Positions 43,501-55,384 of a stretch of DNA of 64,000 nucleotides are shown in pieces. This DNA is from Megamerina dolium (Eukaryota > Arthropoda > Insecta > Diptera > Megamerinidae). The DNA lies in the NCBI GenBank assembly GCA_963854835.1, contig OY978525.1:97729388-97793387 (forward strand). Reading direction: 5' to 3'. The notes below the pieces were generated by a model. The model saw nothing but the letters and a program-made list of their open reading frames with translations. It was not told the DNA's origin and searched no databases. Both the position numbers and the translations under genes were made by a program. Every line of letters starts with the position of its first letter. The stretch's first letter is position 1.

Positions 43501-44812
43501 GCCAACGTTGATAAACATAACGAAAGCACTAATGTTGTCAAAATTGATTACGGGCTAGCAATATACGGACAATGTTCCCATAGCAACTTTAAAATTATAC
43601 AACCAACTTAAGATAGGGCGACAAGAAGATGCATCTGCGCATTCCCCACATCACCCACCTTATGCATCCTAACCGAAATAGGACTCCCATCCCTCAAAGA
43701 GGGAGTAATGTACAACACACTTGAGCTAATCTCTAAACTTATATTTAAAGCCCAATTTCAAACGTGCACCACCTTGGCAAAGTTTTAATGACTACATGAT
43801 CCTCGACTTAGTGAGATATCAAAAAAAGGGCACTAACCCCACCGTGTTCCGCCAATTATTTAAAAATCACGAATCGGATCTAACAAAGCAAGGCTGGAAT
43901 TTCTTATGCACTGACGGGACAAAAAATGTTTCCAACACAGCGTTCGCAGTAGTGGATGCTAGCTACAAAACCGTATCTACTGATCGTCTATTTCCATTTT
44001 GTTCAGCTTACACTGCTGAAGCTAAAACTATACTTCAAGCAGCTAATTTAGCACTTAAAACTAATAAGAAATATGCATGTTATTTGATCAGACAGGCTTT
44101 CAACAATCAAATCACTAACAAAAACTAAAAATTGTATTACGTAGTTACATCAATTCAAAATATTTTGTTCCAACGAATGGTTGCATTAAGGATCATGTTT
44201 GTACCGAGCCACACAAATATTGGAGACAACGAAGCTCCAGACCAAAGTGCGAAAGCCGCAGGAGCTCAGACGCTATTTACATTAAACGCCATATTCAAAG
44301 AAGATATACGTCGGTCTACTTTTCATCATCACTACTCGCACATAAATGTAGAAGCGCTTAAACCCAAATTTCCTGTAGACGTATCCTGCAACGACTTGAG
44401 TGGTTTTATAGGGCACACAATCCTCACCTACTTAAATGTTAGCCCCTACCAAATTGTCCTTTCTGCAACTCTGAGCTAGTTACAGTTCTTCTGGAAAATT
44501 GTGCACACTTTTCAACAATCAGAAATGACATTTTTGGCAACAACATCCCATCTACAGAGCTACAGAGTGTAGGGACGGCATCCATAAAAAAATAAAGAAG
44601 TTTCTTATCTTAACTGATATAAAGATATTAATTTAGAATTTGTTTACATTTCTTTCAGATTAAGACTTAATTTTGTTAACTTTGTTGATTTAATCTAACT
44701 TTAGAATAAGTGAACCGAAAGTCTTGTTACTAGTGCTCCCAGTTTGTAGTAGTAAGGTAATTTATCACTTTATTTCTTCTTCTAATAATAATAGTAATAA
44801 TACTAATAATAT
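40600..44812 (+). pseudogene. Second I-like LINE copy, strongly decayed
   Basis: Same family and orientation as 34283-38560. ORF1 parts: RILKIVKELGRFDRPKKS (40720-), then knuckle remnants CKLCQLLGHTKKYC with a stop before the second. Endonuclease at 41520-42041 (VYIPPQQSFDL, FNAWSPLWGY, LHGVDHFPL). Reverse transcriptase remnants at 42560-43130 (KTPGRDR, SLDFEKAYDRIGIHVVL); the YADD region is lost. RNase H remnants at 43796-44290 (FLCTDGTKNVSNTAFAVV, VPSHTNIGDNEAPDQSAK). The 3' end is a (TAA)n-rich tail at about 44780-44812. Many stops and deletions. Confidence 0.85.
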
Positions 44813-44889
44813 CTCAAGAGGCTAGTATAGAGAAGCTGTTAAGTAAATTCGGAAAGAATGAATGTAATTAAAAGATAACACTAATTTCG

Positions 44890-46770
44890 ACAAACCATAC
44901 ATAGAACTCTTTGGTAGCATAATGAATATTATGTTGTGTGCGAAGCCAGATATTTGCTTCCCAGTGGGGTACATCGTACGCTATCAACAAAATCCATCAG
45001 AATAACACTGGCAATCCTTAAAACGTATTATACGTTATTTTAAGGGTACAAAGATGCCTGATGTTCAAAAAATCTCCCAAGTCTATTAAAGGATTGGTAG
45101 ATGCGTATTGGGCTCCTGACAATGTCTATAGGAAATCAATAAGTGGTTTCGTATATAAAGTTTATGGTTGCACAGAATCATGATCAGAATAAGTTGTACT
45201 AAGTGCAGCAACTACGGAAGCAATTTGGCTGCGTGGCCTACTTATAGATATATGCCAAATTAATGACGAACATACAGAGATTTATGAAGACAACCGAGAT
45301 TGGATCGCAATGGCAAATAACGTGGAAAGCAAACGAAGTAAACATATAGATATCAATCACCACTTCATTCGTGATAATATTGAAAATGGTGTAATCAAGG
45401 TTGAGCCAATTGGAACTAATGGTCAATTAGTTGGCTCACCTTTCACCGCCACCAGAAGGTATTGCACTTGTAACGTATGCCGACGACTGCTCCATCTTGA
45501 CATCGGGTAATGACATCGACTCCATGTGCCGTGGCTTGAACGTTTACCTGGCTTCGCTGTCCGACTTCTTCCGCAGTCATAATCTTCGCTGTCACCCACC
45601 AAATCCTCTTCCACATTGTTCACCACCTGGACAAAAGAGGTACTTACGACACTTCCCATCACCAACGGAGATACCGCTGTGCCCACGGTGTTACACACCA
45701 AGATCTTAGGTGTGACCCTGGACAACATGTTTACCTTCGCTGCTCACGCGACAAACATCAAGACCAGACTGACCAAGCGCAACAATGTACTAAAGTCACT
45801 CGCTGGAAGTACCTGGGGTAAAGACAAAGAGACGCTGTTGGCAACTTACAAGGCGATAGGCCGACCGATTGCGAATTAAGCGGCTGCAGTGTGGACTCCC
45901 CAACTTGCAGACATACACTGGACCAGCCTACAGTCATGCCAAAACGCAGCGATGAGGGTGATCACTGGCTGCCACCTAATGACCAGTGAACACCACCTTC
46001 ATGCGGAAACATCGCTTCTTCCTGTGAAGTCTCACAATGCACTGCTTGCCAAACAGTTCGTACTTGCCTGCCATGTTTCTGGGCATCCGAACAGAGACTT
46101 AATGTTGCGAGAACCACCACCACGAAATCTGGCGGACATTACAGACGACCCTGCGTACTACAGGATGGCGCTGAGGTCTGTCCGCACCGAGATGGTGGAG
46201 GAGGTGACTAGTGTTCAGCACAACATTGTGCTGGGAGGCCGTTTCGCCGGCAAGGGAGCGGAAGTTGCCGCGGGCGACCAGAGCCACTCTCGCACAGCTT
46301 AGATCTGGCTGGTCCCATATGCTGGCGCGTTATCGCTCTCGCTTGGATCCCGAGGTTCCGGACATTTGCCCACATTGTGATACTGGTCCGCACACTGTGG
46401 ATCACCTCTTCGCTTGTGCTGCAAATCCTACGGACCTGCGAGTTGAGGCACTATGGACGGCCTCACATAATGTTGCAAGCTTCCTCAATTTGCCGCTGTA
46501 CGAGGGAGTAAATGACAACAGCACCGATGCCAACGGCATCACCGACATCAACAACAACACCGATGCCAACGCTAACACCGACGCAAACAACAACACCGTT
46601 GCCAACAATGGCACCAATAAACATTTCCGTATTCCTGCTGCTACAACAACAACAACAACAACAACAATGATCAATTAGCTGACATCTTCACAAAATCATT
46701 ACATGTTACACGTTTCAGAAACATATTCTCGAAGCTCGGGTTAAACGATTAAGTAGGGGTGTGAGAAAAT
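44890..46770 (+). pseudogene. Copia-type LTR retrotransposon remnant, split by a LINE
   Basis: Left part to 45430: FGSIMNIMLCAKPDICFPVG, RYQQNPSE, HWQSLKRIIRYFKGT, LVDAYWAPDN, KSISGFVYKVYGC, LSAATTEAIWLRGLL, DNRDWIAMAN and SKHIDINHHFIRDNIENGVI. This is the end of a Ty1/copia reverse transcriptase and its RNase H. The right part from 46671 continues the same protein: QLADIFTKSLHVTRFRNIFSKLGLND and a stop. A purine-rich GTAGGGGTGTG at 46754-46764 would be the polypurine tract, so LTR remains may start near 46762. No second LTR is seen. Confidence 0.85.
45431..46665 (+). pseudogene. Non-LTR retrotransposon 3' fragment inserted in copia
   Basis: Frames read LVTYADDCSILTSGNDIDSM (intact YADD), KILGVTLDNMFTFAAH, RNNVLKSLAGSTWGKDKETL, AAVWTPQLADIHWTSLQSCQ, and after a frame break RSGWSHMLARYRSRLDPEVP with CPHCDTGPHTVDHLFAC, a C-terminal zinc-finger-like block. 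A low-complexity Asp/Asn/Thr stretch precedes the end. The 3' tail is (CAA)n. AATGGTCAATTAG (45418-45430) and AATGATCAATTAG (46666-46678) form a 13-base target-site duplication with one mismatch. Jockey/CR1-like by overall order; clade not certain. 5'-truncated before the YADD block. Confidence 0.85.
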
Positions 46771-46944
46771 GAAGGAATTGTTTGTAAAAATGTTTTGGGT
46801 TGAAAAATTGTATATGGAAATTTTTCACTTCTTTGTCTTCATTATATTAAAATAGTCATATTGAATCTTTTATAAATAAAGGTAATTATTTTAATTGTAA
46901 TTTGCTATCGTATAAATTCGCGGAGAATATACAACAACATTTAT

Positions 46945-47676
46945 CTAGTATTCTTTGAAACCTGGCTCAAACCCTCCATTAACAACGCTGAACTATTATG
47001 TAATGCCTTTCAGATTTTCAGAAGGGACCGTCCGTCTAAAATAGGTGGCGGTGTTTTCGTAGCGATTAAAGCTTCATATCCGTCTGAATTAATTTCTCTT
47101 CCGAAAAAGAAACATTTCTTTTCATAACATGTTCTTACATTCCACCAAATTCTGATATCTTTATTTACCTTGTCTTTAATAAGCTAAATGGTAATGACTC
47201 ATTACTAACCTTTGTGGATTTTAACTAACTCCAGATAAGTTGATATTTAGATGACAGTAATTAATTAATACCATGTATTGTTCGTGAACGATTTATTGTG
47301 TTTCTGGACTTATTATCAGAACTTGGCTTGAGGCAAGTTAATTCTATTTACAATAAAAATATTAATCATTCTGATTTCTGGGTGTCTTTGAAATATTCTT
47401 GCTCTATGCACCACAAAAGGTGTTTGCAAACTGAATCTTACTGTTACAAAAAGACTAACTACGATAAATTAAATCAAATAGTTTCTGAAGTTAGCCGGCC
47501 CTCATTCAACTCAAATTCAGATGAGTGAGTATCGAAATTTAACTATATCATTTTTAATTGCTTTGAATTATGTATTCCTAAAAGGCTCTCGTACACTGAG
47601 GGGGGTCCTGTTTGGTCTACTAGAGAATGGCAAAATTTAAAAAACCTTAGAAATCGTACGCACAGGTCTTACAAGA
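46945..47676 (+). pseudogene. Jockey-like LINE, endonuclease part (continues at 49075)
   Basis: ETWLKPSINNAELL, then FRRDRPSKIGGGVFVAIKAS is the endonuclease start of a jockey/CR1-type LINE. Later frames contain GGPVWSTREWQNLKNLRN, RTHRSYKR. Interrupted at 47677 by an RTE-like LINE. Many stops. Confidence 0.7.
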
Positions 47677-49074
47677 GGTCTGTTCTTCTTCTTATGTGGC
47701 CATAACAACCGAATATCGATTTAGGCCGAATATAATATGCTTCGCCAGCCATCTCTGTTCTTCGCTAGCTGGCGCCAGTTAGAAATTCCAAGCGCCGTCA
47801 GGTTCTCTAGTACTTGGTCTTTCCACCGGAGGTTAGGTCTTCCTCTTCTGCGTCGTGTTCTTCCATTCGCTCAACATGACCTAGCCAGCGCAGCCGCTAG
47901 CCGCAGCTCGTACAGCTCATGGTTGTACCTTATTTGGTACTCGCCACCAACGCAAATAGGTCCAAAGATCTTGCGTAGGACTTTTCTCTCGAAAACTCCA
48001 AGCATTCGCTCATCCGTGGTGGAAATTGTCCAGGCTTCAGCGCAATATGTTAGGACAGGCATGATGAGAGACTTGTAGAGTGTAGTTTTCGTTCTTCGAG
48101 AGAGAGCTCGACTTCTCAATTGCTTACTTAGCCCAAAGTAGCACCTGTTTGCAAGAGTGATCCTTCGCAATATCTCCAGGCTGACGTCATTACTGATGTT
48201 AATGCTGGTTCCAAGATAGACAAAGTCCCTTACTACTTCAAAAGCGTAGTTGTCAACAGTGACGTGCTGTCCAAGACGCCGGGACTCTTTGTTTGTTTGT
48301 TGTTGACACTATATACTTCGTCTTGCCCTCGTTCACCGTAAGAGCCATCCGACGCCACTCTCTTTCTAACTCTGAGAATGCTGCACTGACTGCTCGCGTG
48401 TTCATGCCGATTATGTCAATATCGTCGGCATACGCTAACAGCATGACACTTTTGTTGAAGATAGTGCCATTATGTCGTAAATCAGCAGCTCGTATTATTT
48501 TCTCCATAATAAGATTGAAGAAGTCGCACGATAACGAATTACCTTGTCTGAAACCCCGTTCGGTATTAAACGGTGCGGAGAGGTCCTTTCCAATATTCAC
48601 TGCACAACGGGAGTTATGCAGTGTCATTCTACAAATTCGAATGAGCTTTGCAGGAATACCGAACTCAGACATTGTTGCGTAGAGGTAATCCCTTACCGGA
48701 CTGTCGAAAGCGGCTTTATAATCAACAAATAGATGGTGTGTGTCGATCTGTTTTTCTTGGGTCTTCTCCAAGATTTGGCGCAGTGTGAAAATCTAGTCGA
48801 AGGTGGATTTACCAGGTCTGAAGCCACACTGATACGGTCCAATCAGGTTGCTAAGCATAGGCTTAAACCTTTCACACAGTACGCTCGATAGTACCTTGTA
48901 TGCAATGCTCAGGAGACAGGCATGCTTTCATCCGACCATATTCTGCTTTTGAGCTGGTGCATGCAGGCGAGCAGCTCATCGCCTCCGGTCTTAAACAACT
49001 CGGCAGGCAGGCCATCAGCACCTGCAACTTTATTGTTCTTCATTCAGCCTTAAAATGGCTGTCTGGGGTCTGTT
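47677..49074 (-). pseudogene. RTE-like LINE, 3' half (copy D)
   Basis: Minus-strand frames read DYKAAFDSPVRDYLYATMSE, FGIPAKLIRICRMTLHNS, ERGFRQGNSLSCDFFNLIME and LLAYADDIDIIGMNT (YADD intact), then after a frame break RRITLANRCYFGLSKQLR, VLTYCAEAWTISTTDERMLG and the decayed C terminus. A GGTCTGTT octamer is found at 47677-47684 and 49067-49074, compatible with a target duplication in the jockey-like LINE. Lacks the endonuclease. Confidence 0.85.
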
Positions 49075-50392
49075 AGGTCAGTCGATTATGCAAGAAGTAA
49101 ATACCTATCCTTTAATTCGAAATGCTATAAAAATAAACTTCAAATCGACATTCAAATAAATTCAAAAGAATTTTATAATTTTATGAAAATAAAACGTAAA
49201 AGTTCAGAGTTCCCTTCGTCAATGAAATGATAAGATTGTATCTCTGCTGACGATCAAGTTATCACTGATTTTTTGCAGATCGTTTTTTGTTCTACTTACT
49301 CAACAGAAACTTACAATTATAGCTTGTCTTATCCTTTCTCGATTATACTAATTAATTCATATTGTATGCCTTTCATTACTCCTGAAGAAGTTTTAATACA
49401 TCTCAAAAGCTTAAAACTGTCTTATTTACCAGGATCTAACAAGATGTATTCTTAAATCTTGCGCCGATTTCATATATTTACCCTTAACTAATATTTTGAA
49501 TGCTTCACTTCAACTCGGATATTTCCGTTATTTGGAAGGAATTATTCCTAAATCCGCTTTTTAAGAGCGGTTCAAGGTCGAAATTTAGAAACTATTGTGG
49601 TATAGCGAAACAAACCGTTATACTAAAATTATTTCAGGCCATTGTAATTACACGACTACTGAGTAAATACTCAGTAAAACCCGTAATATCTTTCAATCAG
49701 CATGGTTTTTCGAATTTGCTGGAATTTTCTACCAATGTAATCAAAAAATTTGCACTGATTTTAGTAGAACTTTCGATAAGGTTAACCATGACTTATTATT
49801 AAAAAAGATTGATTTAATTGGCTTACCATACTTGTTCATAAGATGGATCAGATCTTATTTAACTAACTGTACTCAAAAAATGTTATTCAATAACGTTCAT
49901 TCTGGTTTTCCCCAGGGTGGGCACTTGGGTCCAATTCTCTTCTTACAATTTATAAATGAGCTTCCATCTTCTATTTTACACTCAACTGTTTCGATGTTCG
50001 CAAATGATGTCAAACTTTTCATAACTCGTAAAAAATTCAATTTAATATAAATTCTCTTTCGAATTGGTGCTCATCTAATCTAATGTTTCTTATTTTGGAT
50101 AAATGTATTTTTCAAGGAAAGAACAATTGTCTTCCACTTCTTGCTTCATGACCACCCGTTGAACCGTGTTTTTAATTTTATTGATCTTGTTATCATCTTG
50201 GATCCTAAACTTCGCTTAAGTTTACATATTGATTCTTCTGTGAATAAGGCAAAGGGCGTACTTGCTTTCATTAAGAGATGGTCAAAGGAGTTTAAAAACC
50301 CATGCGTTACAGAAGCTCTTTACATCTCCCTTGTTCGTCCCATTTTGGAGTATGGTTCTATCGTTTGGAAACCTCAATATAGGTATTATATT
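49075..50392 (+). pseudogene. Jockey-like LINE, reverse transcriptase part
   Basis: Continues the element of 46945-47676: a decayed linker, then FSRTFDKVNHDLLLKKIDLI, LFIRWIRSYLTN, SGFPQGGHLGPILFLQFINE (PQGG replaces PQGS), SMFANDVKLF (FAND in place of YADD), LGLVILDPKLRLSLHIDSSV-like, and SLVRPILEYGSIVWKPQY. Catalytically dead by substitution and stops. Cut by MITE family M at 50393. Confidence 0.75.
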
Positions 50393-51188
50393 AGGTGAGT
50401 TTTCGTACTTTTCTAGTAACAATTATTCAGTAAACAAATTTCTGAGAATTTGACAGCATTCGCTCTCAAAGAGAAAAATATACCAAAAAGTACAAGAACG
50501 CAAAACCAGCAAAAATCTGCAAGTTTCACGAACAGCTGATATTTCACTAAGTAAATTGCAATTGTTCGTTTGCTTGTCAGTTTCTTTTGCTTATGATCAG
50601 CTGTTTTTCCTACTTGCAAGTCTTTACTGGCATAAATTTGTCCAGTAACAATAAGAGTGTTCTCGTACTCAATAGTTTGTAACAATTGTTACAAACTATC
50701 ACGTTTTGGTGTTCTCGTACCCAAAAAACTTGCAAAGATGGGGAAATTGAGAGAGCGAAATGACATTTCATTTTGAGGGGAAGTTGCAAATTGTTACTGG
50801 ACAAATTTATCCCAGTAAAGACTTGCAAGTAGGAAAAACAGCTGATCATAAGCAAAAGAAACTCACAAGCAAACGAACAATTGAAATTTACTTAGTGGAA
50901 TATCAGCTGTTCGTGAAACTTGCAGGTTTTTGCTGGTTTTGCGTTCTTGTACTTTTTGGCATATTTTTCTCTTTGAGAGCGAATGCTGTCAAATTCTCAG
51001 AAATTTTTTTACTGGATAATTGTTACTGGAAAAGTACGAAAACACATCTAATATGCAACTTCCCCTCAAAATGAAATGTCATTTCGCTCTCTCAATTTCC
51101 CCTTCTTTGCAAGTTTTTGGGTATGAGAACGCCAACACGTGATCGTTTGTAACAATTATCACAAACTATTGCGTACGAGAACACTCCT
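50393..51188 (+). mobile_element. MITE family M, outer copy, interrupted by a second copy
   Basis: Left part 50393-50652 and right part 51053-51188 together make one MITE in forward orientation, about 396 bp, flanked by ATT (50390-50392 and 51189-51191). The ends are AGGTGAGTTTTCGTAC and GTACGAGAACACTCCT, imperfect inverted repeats of each other. No coding capacity. Confidence 0.85.
50653..51049 (-). mobile_element. MITE family M, inner copy in reverse orientation
   Basis: A full-length 397-bp copy, reversed relative to its host copy, from AAGAGTGTTCTCGTAC to GTACGAAAACACATCT. AAT precedes it (50650-50652) and follows it (51050-51052), the same 3-base target (ATT/AAT) as the other copies. 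Confidence 0.85.
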
Positions 51189-51239
51189 ATTGACAATTCA
51201 GAATCTATTCAGGAGCAGTTTCTGTTACTTGCCCTGCCT

Positions 51240-51420
51240 TATGGCTATGCGATTCATCGTTTAGTCGTCGACCAGTTTGATTAATCAAAATCCTTATTAA
51301 TCAATTATTCAATTAATCAAATTATTTATAATTTTTTTAGTTTTTCTTTGTTCTTGAAATTTTATTTGAGAATAACAATTTATGCGGACATGCCCCTCTG
51401 TCGGTTGGGCGGGTAAATGG
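51240..51420 (+). mobile_element. ATTAATC-repeat element, left fragment
   Basis: GGCTATGCGATTCATCGTTTAGTCG and the following TTGATTAATCAAAATCCTTATTAATC are closely similar to the left part of the element at 52945-53376. A T-rich body with GAAATTTTATTTG follows. The right end is missing. Confidence 0.65.
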
Positions 51421-51594
51421 GATCGTTGGGACTCGTCATAAAAAAAATCATCGTCCCTAAATAATGGTAATATTTAAACATTTTGATTTTTAATATTTAT
51501 ACTTAATTTTTGATTATATTTTATTTTCTCATTATCTATTTAATCTGCAAAATGTGGACGCGTACACAAAACATTGCTGCTAGATTTACTTTCT

Positions 51595-52690
51595 TTCTCA
51601 TGTGGCCATTACAACCGCAAAACGACTTAGGTCAAATTGAACATGCTTCGCAAAATATCTTTGTTCTTCGCTAGCTGTGCTCCACATAGAAATTTCAAGC
51701 TTTATTAAGTTCTCCTGTACTTGATCCCTCCACCAATGGTTCCAAAAATAACCACCTTAGCGTGTCCTTCCATTCGTTCGACATGACCTAGCCAGCGTAG
51801 CAGCTGATGCGCTTTACTATGTCTTTTTTCTACATCCGGCATCTTTCTCAGGGAAAACACGATAACGTCGATTATTTCCTCGGCTGCAGTTATCACGGAG
51901 TGGGATATATATATATATATGTTCACCCTGCGCATGTATCAGCAAGTGGGGGAGTGTTCTGTATAAGCAGATCCGATAGTCGAGTCTCTAGTGATACCAT
52001 CTTACTAAGCTTTAAGCTTTGTTGTTTGCGATACATAAACGTATTCGCACCTTACCGGCAAAAATGTAGTGGTACCACGAATCGATTTCACATCCATCAC
52101 AAATTGACCACAAAGAATACCCTAATTCGTGCCTTTCTACATGTGAAATGTAATATACATACATATATAACAAGCCGCTTTTTTGGAGCAGCCCTGTTCC
52201 ATTCATCCCATCCCCTAAAGAGCGATGATGTCAGCCTTTTATTTCTCGAGGACATCAACTAGTTCGATAGAGGCATCTTCCCCATAGAAGAATCGAACAT
52301 TACAGGTGTATATCCGTAAATAATCGCCTTTATTTCATTTGTCCAAGTCATCAACAAAAAGCGCTGTCTTCATCCGAGTTATTTTTAAAACTTTCATAAG
52401 GACCCACCACATAAAATCTATGTGGTGGATCTCAACCCCAACGTACATGCTCAAACCGACGAAGTATTTTCCGCTCACTTTAGTTACCTCTCAGCGAGTA
52501 TCAGGAAGACGTTGCCCGGTGATCGCCATGTGGAAGAGCACCATCACACAGCCACATCACATAGCGCACAAAATAAACTATATGAGGGCAAGTGAGTTGA
52601 CTTGCGATGAGTTCAACAAGGATTGCACTAGTCTTACTTGATTGATGCAGTCGAGCTCATTACCTTGCGAAAACATCACCAGACTATCAT
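51595..52690 (-). pseudogene. RTE-like LINE, internally deleted (copy E)
   Basis: On the minus strand: the 5' UTR (52690-52330, matching copy C), the decayed endonuclease start (52310-52190), linker SHSVITAAEEIIDV (about 51900) and, after a large deletion, the C terminus LLRWLGHVERMEGHAK with the GGGIKYRR-like end (51830-51705). The reverse transcriptase is missing altogether. A hairpin CCACCACATA/TATGTGGTGG is at 52404-52428. Confidence 0.75.
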
Positions 52691-52944
52691 GGATGCCAGA
52701 CATATATTTAAAAATACTATAGCGTCAATATTAGAGTTAAGCATAGGGGAGCATTGACCATAGGCACCCAGCTGGTCTACTGACATTGAGGGTATCACTG
52801 TAGTGACTTTTTCAAAACATTTTGAGTATAGACAGCAAAAGTTTAAAAGATTCAAAACTTATCTGTACGATACCATTGAGTAGGTACTTAGAGCTGGACA
52901 TATTGGGAATGATTATATAAACTGGTTAATAATTACGAAGTATT
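52691..52944. other. Intergenic DNA, nothing recognised
   Basis: Short stretch between the RTE-like copy and the ATTAATC element. No repeat or protein match seen. Confidence 0.4.
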
Positions 52945-53376
52945 GCTATGTGATTAATCCTTTAGTCGAACAGTCTGATTAATCAAAATCCTTATTAATC
53001 AAAATTTTGATTATTAAAAGTACGAAATATTCGATTAATCCAAATATTTGTCAGTTTTTCTTTGCTTTTGAAATTTTATTTGGGAATAACAATTTAAAAC
53101 GCATTCTCATGTTCGTAGCTTCAAAAAGCTACGAGTATCTGTCTACTTTGTATTGGAAAAAATATTATAAATTTTTTGAATACGTTATTCCACTAATTTT
53201 ATTCTGATTAATCAAAATTCAGATTAATCGAACAATTTCAATTTTTAAATATTCGAAATCATAATTATTCGAATAATTTCCTATTTGATTAATCAAAATT
53301 TCGATTAATCGAATAATTGATTAATCATCAATTTTAATTAATTAATTTGTTCGACTAAACAATTAATCGCACAACC
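52945..53376. mobile_element. MITE-like element rich in ATTAATC repeats
   Basis: The ends are inverted: GCTATGTGATTAATCCTTTAGTCGAACA-like on the left and, reversed, GGTTGTGCGATTAATTGTTTAGTCGAACA on the right. In between, GATTAATCAAAAT/CGATTAATC motifs recur about ten times. Arms differ by a 2-base indel. No coding capacity; a second partial copy lies at 51240. Confidence 0.7.
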
Positions 53377-55049
53377 ATACCATGAAGTTTAAATTTTGTT
53401 AAATTAAATTTCTGTCATTGTAAAATTGATATTGCTCATATGCGATTGTCCAAATGTACAAAATTATTTTCCCCAATAAATCTTATTTACTTTCTTTTAC
53501 ATATTTAAGAATTTTGAAAACAATACCTTGAAGATTTATGGATTATGTAGATTTTCACGTTGATCAGCTATCCTGAGAAACGTATTGTGTCAAGTTAAAG
53601 CGTAACTACGCACTGTGCAAATTATCATTTTCTTTATTTCACTCTGTCATTTTGTTTTACTGATTATCTTGGATATCTACACAATAGACTAAAGCAAACA
53701 AAAAAAAGGTACTAAGAAATAAATGCTAAATTCAAACCTGCAGCATGGTTTGCAAACTAATCACAAGGGTCGCCTAAGTAAATAGTATGTACTTAAAACC
53801 TTGCATATGTTTCAAGTAAAATAAGTTTCTATGTATGAGATTGGTATTTTTCCACTTTCTATGTGCCTATTATATTTGATGTTTGTACATACTAGCTTAA
53901 GAAATTACATTTGTAGAAACTATAGAATTACTGTACTTGAAATGGAAATTGTGAAAGATAAATTATTTCGCTTTTGGAAAAAAAAATAATAATACAATGT
54001 GTACATACACATGCTATCCTTATGTGGTCCTCTTTTCTTCTTATTCCATGCATTGGCATAATTTAAAATTCGTTCCATGTAAAAAAAAAAAGAAAATATA
54101 TATTCATTTAGCCTTTGAACAGGTAACACGAGCTCATAGGACAGATGATGATGGATTTTTTTCTTTCCAACATAAATAATATATGTATACTACATGCTTT
54201 AATAGCACAGATTCAATTCTGATGCACCTTTTCTATTATATTTATACCTTGACTACGCATTGCATTCGTATCTATGATAGTATGTGTGTTTTAATCTGTG
54301 GAAAACTTGTTTTTCTTTCATTAGATTAAATAGTGTAAAATTAAAACAACAATTATATAGGTAATACAAATACAAATGTGCTTCTTTCACATTTTCCTAT
54401 AGATTGTTTCACATCTGTCCTTTAATATATGTATATACATCTTGTATTGAGTATTGAATCCTTCTGTATTATTCGTTGTAATGCGTCATGACTCATTTTT
54501 GGAAATTTTCCTATAACAGTTTCATATATATTATTCACATCATATGGCCAATCACAAGATCTACTAACATTACGGCCTTAAATATATGAAATGAAATATT
54601 ACAAACGGAAATAAATTGCAATAATAGAAACATACGAGTGTTAAACGAATTTCATTTGATGTGAATGTTACGTACAAAACGGAAGTAATCTTAATACCAC
54701 CATGATTTTTTTTTTCAAATATGACTATGGCCCAAATCCATGAATTTAAGCCTTTTTGCACAATAAGAGACTCCAGTGGTGCTCGTAATATTGGAACAAA
54801 TTTTATCTTGTATGGTATTAAAACCGTTGATGACTTGCTGGTATCCGCATGTAGGGCATTTCTGTTGTAGTTTTTGAGCTTTGTTTATTTTTATTGAAAA
54901 CCTCCGGCACCACTAAGTTCTTCTGTCCAGGGTCATAACTGGACATCTGCTGCTGCCCTTTCATCTGCATCTGCAATTTAATGACTGTTTCATAGACAGG
55001 TTAAGTTGATGCAACATAGAGCCACCGTTAAGTGGTAGAGTTCTATGGA
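53377..55049. other. Intergenic DNA up to the assembly gap
   Basis: AT-rich with poly-A blocks. The minus strand just before the gap (about 54800-55049) has two overlapping open stretches, one with TVIKLQMQMKGQQQMSSYDP and another with QQKCPTCGYQQVI. I do not recognise either and cannot tell which frame, if any, is used. Confidence 0.4.
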
Positions 55050-55249
55050 NNNNNNNNNNNNNNNNNNNNNNNNNNNNNNNNNNNNNNNNNNNNNNNNNNN
55101 NNNNNNNNNNNNNNNNNNNNNNNNNNNNNNNNNNNNNNNNNNNNNNNNNNNNNNNNNNNNNNNNNNNNNNNNNNNNNNNNNNNNNNNNNNNNNNNNNNNN
55201 NNNNNNNNNNNNNNNNNNNNNNNNNNNNNNNNNNNNNNNNNNNNNNNNN
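55050..55249. other. Assembly gap (200 N)
   Basis: A run of exactly 200 unknown bases, a conventional scaffold gap size. The true length is unknown. Frames that cross it are not reliable. Confidence 0.99.
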
Positions 55250-55384
55250 ATACAAAAATGGTTTGTTTTGTTTCCATACGAAGCATTTCCGTCCACGTGG
55301 TCGAGTGCTTTTGGAAGCCAACTTAATCCGTCTACAAATATGTCTACTCCACATATATTGGGAATTTTGAATAACGTTTGAATT

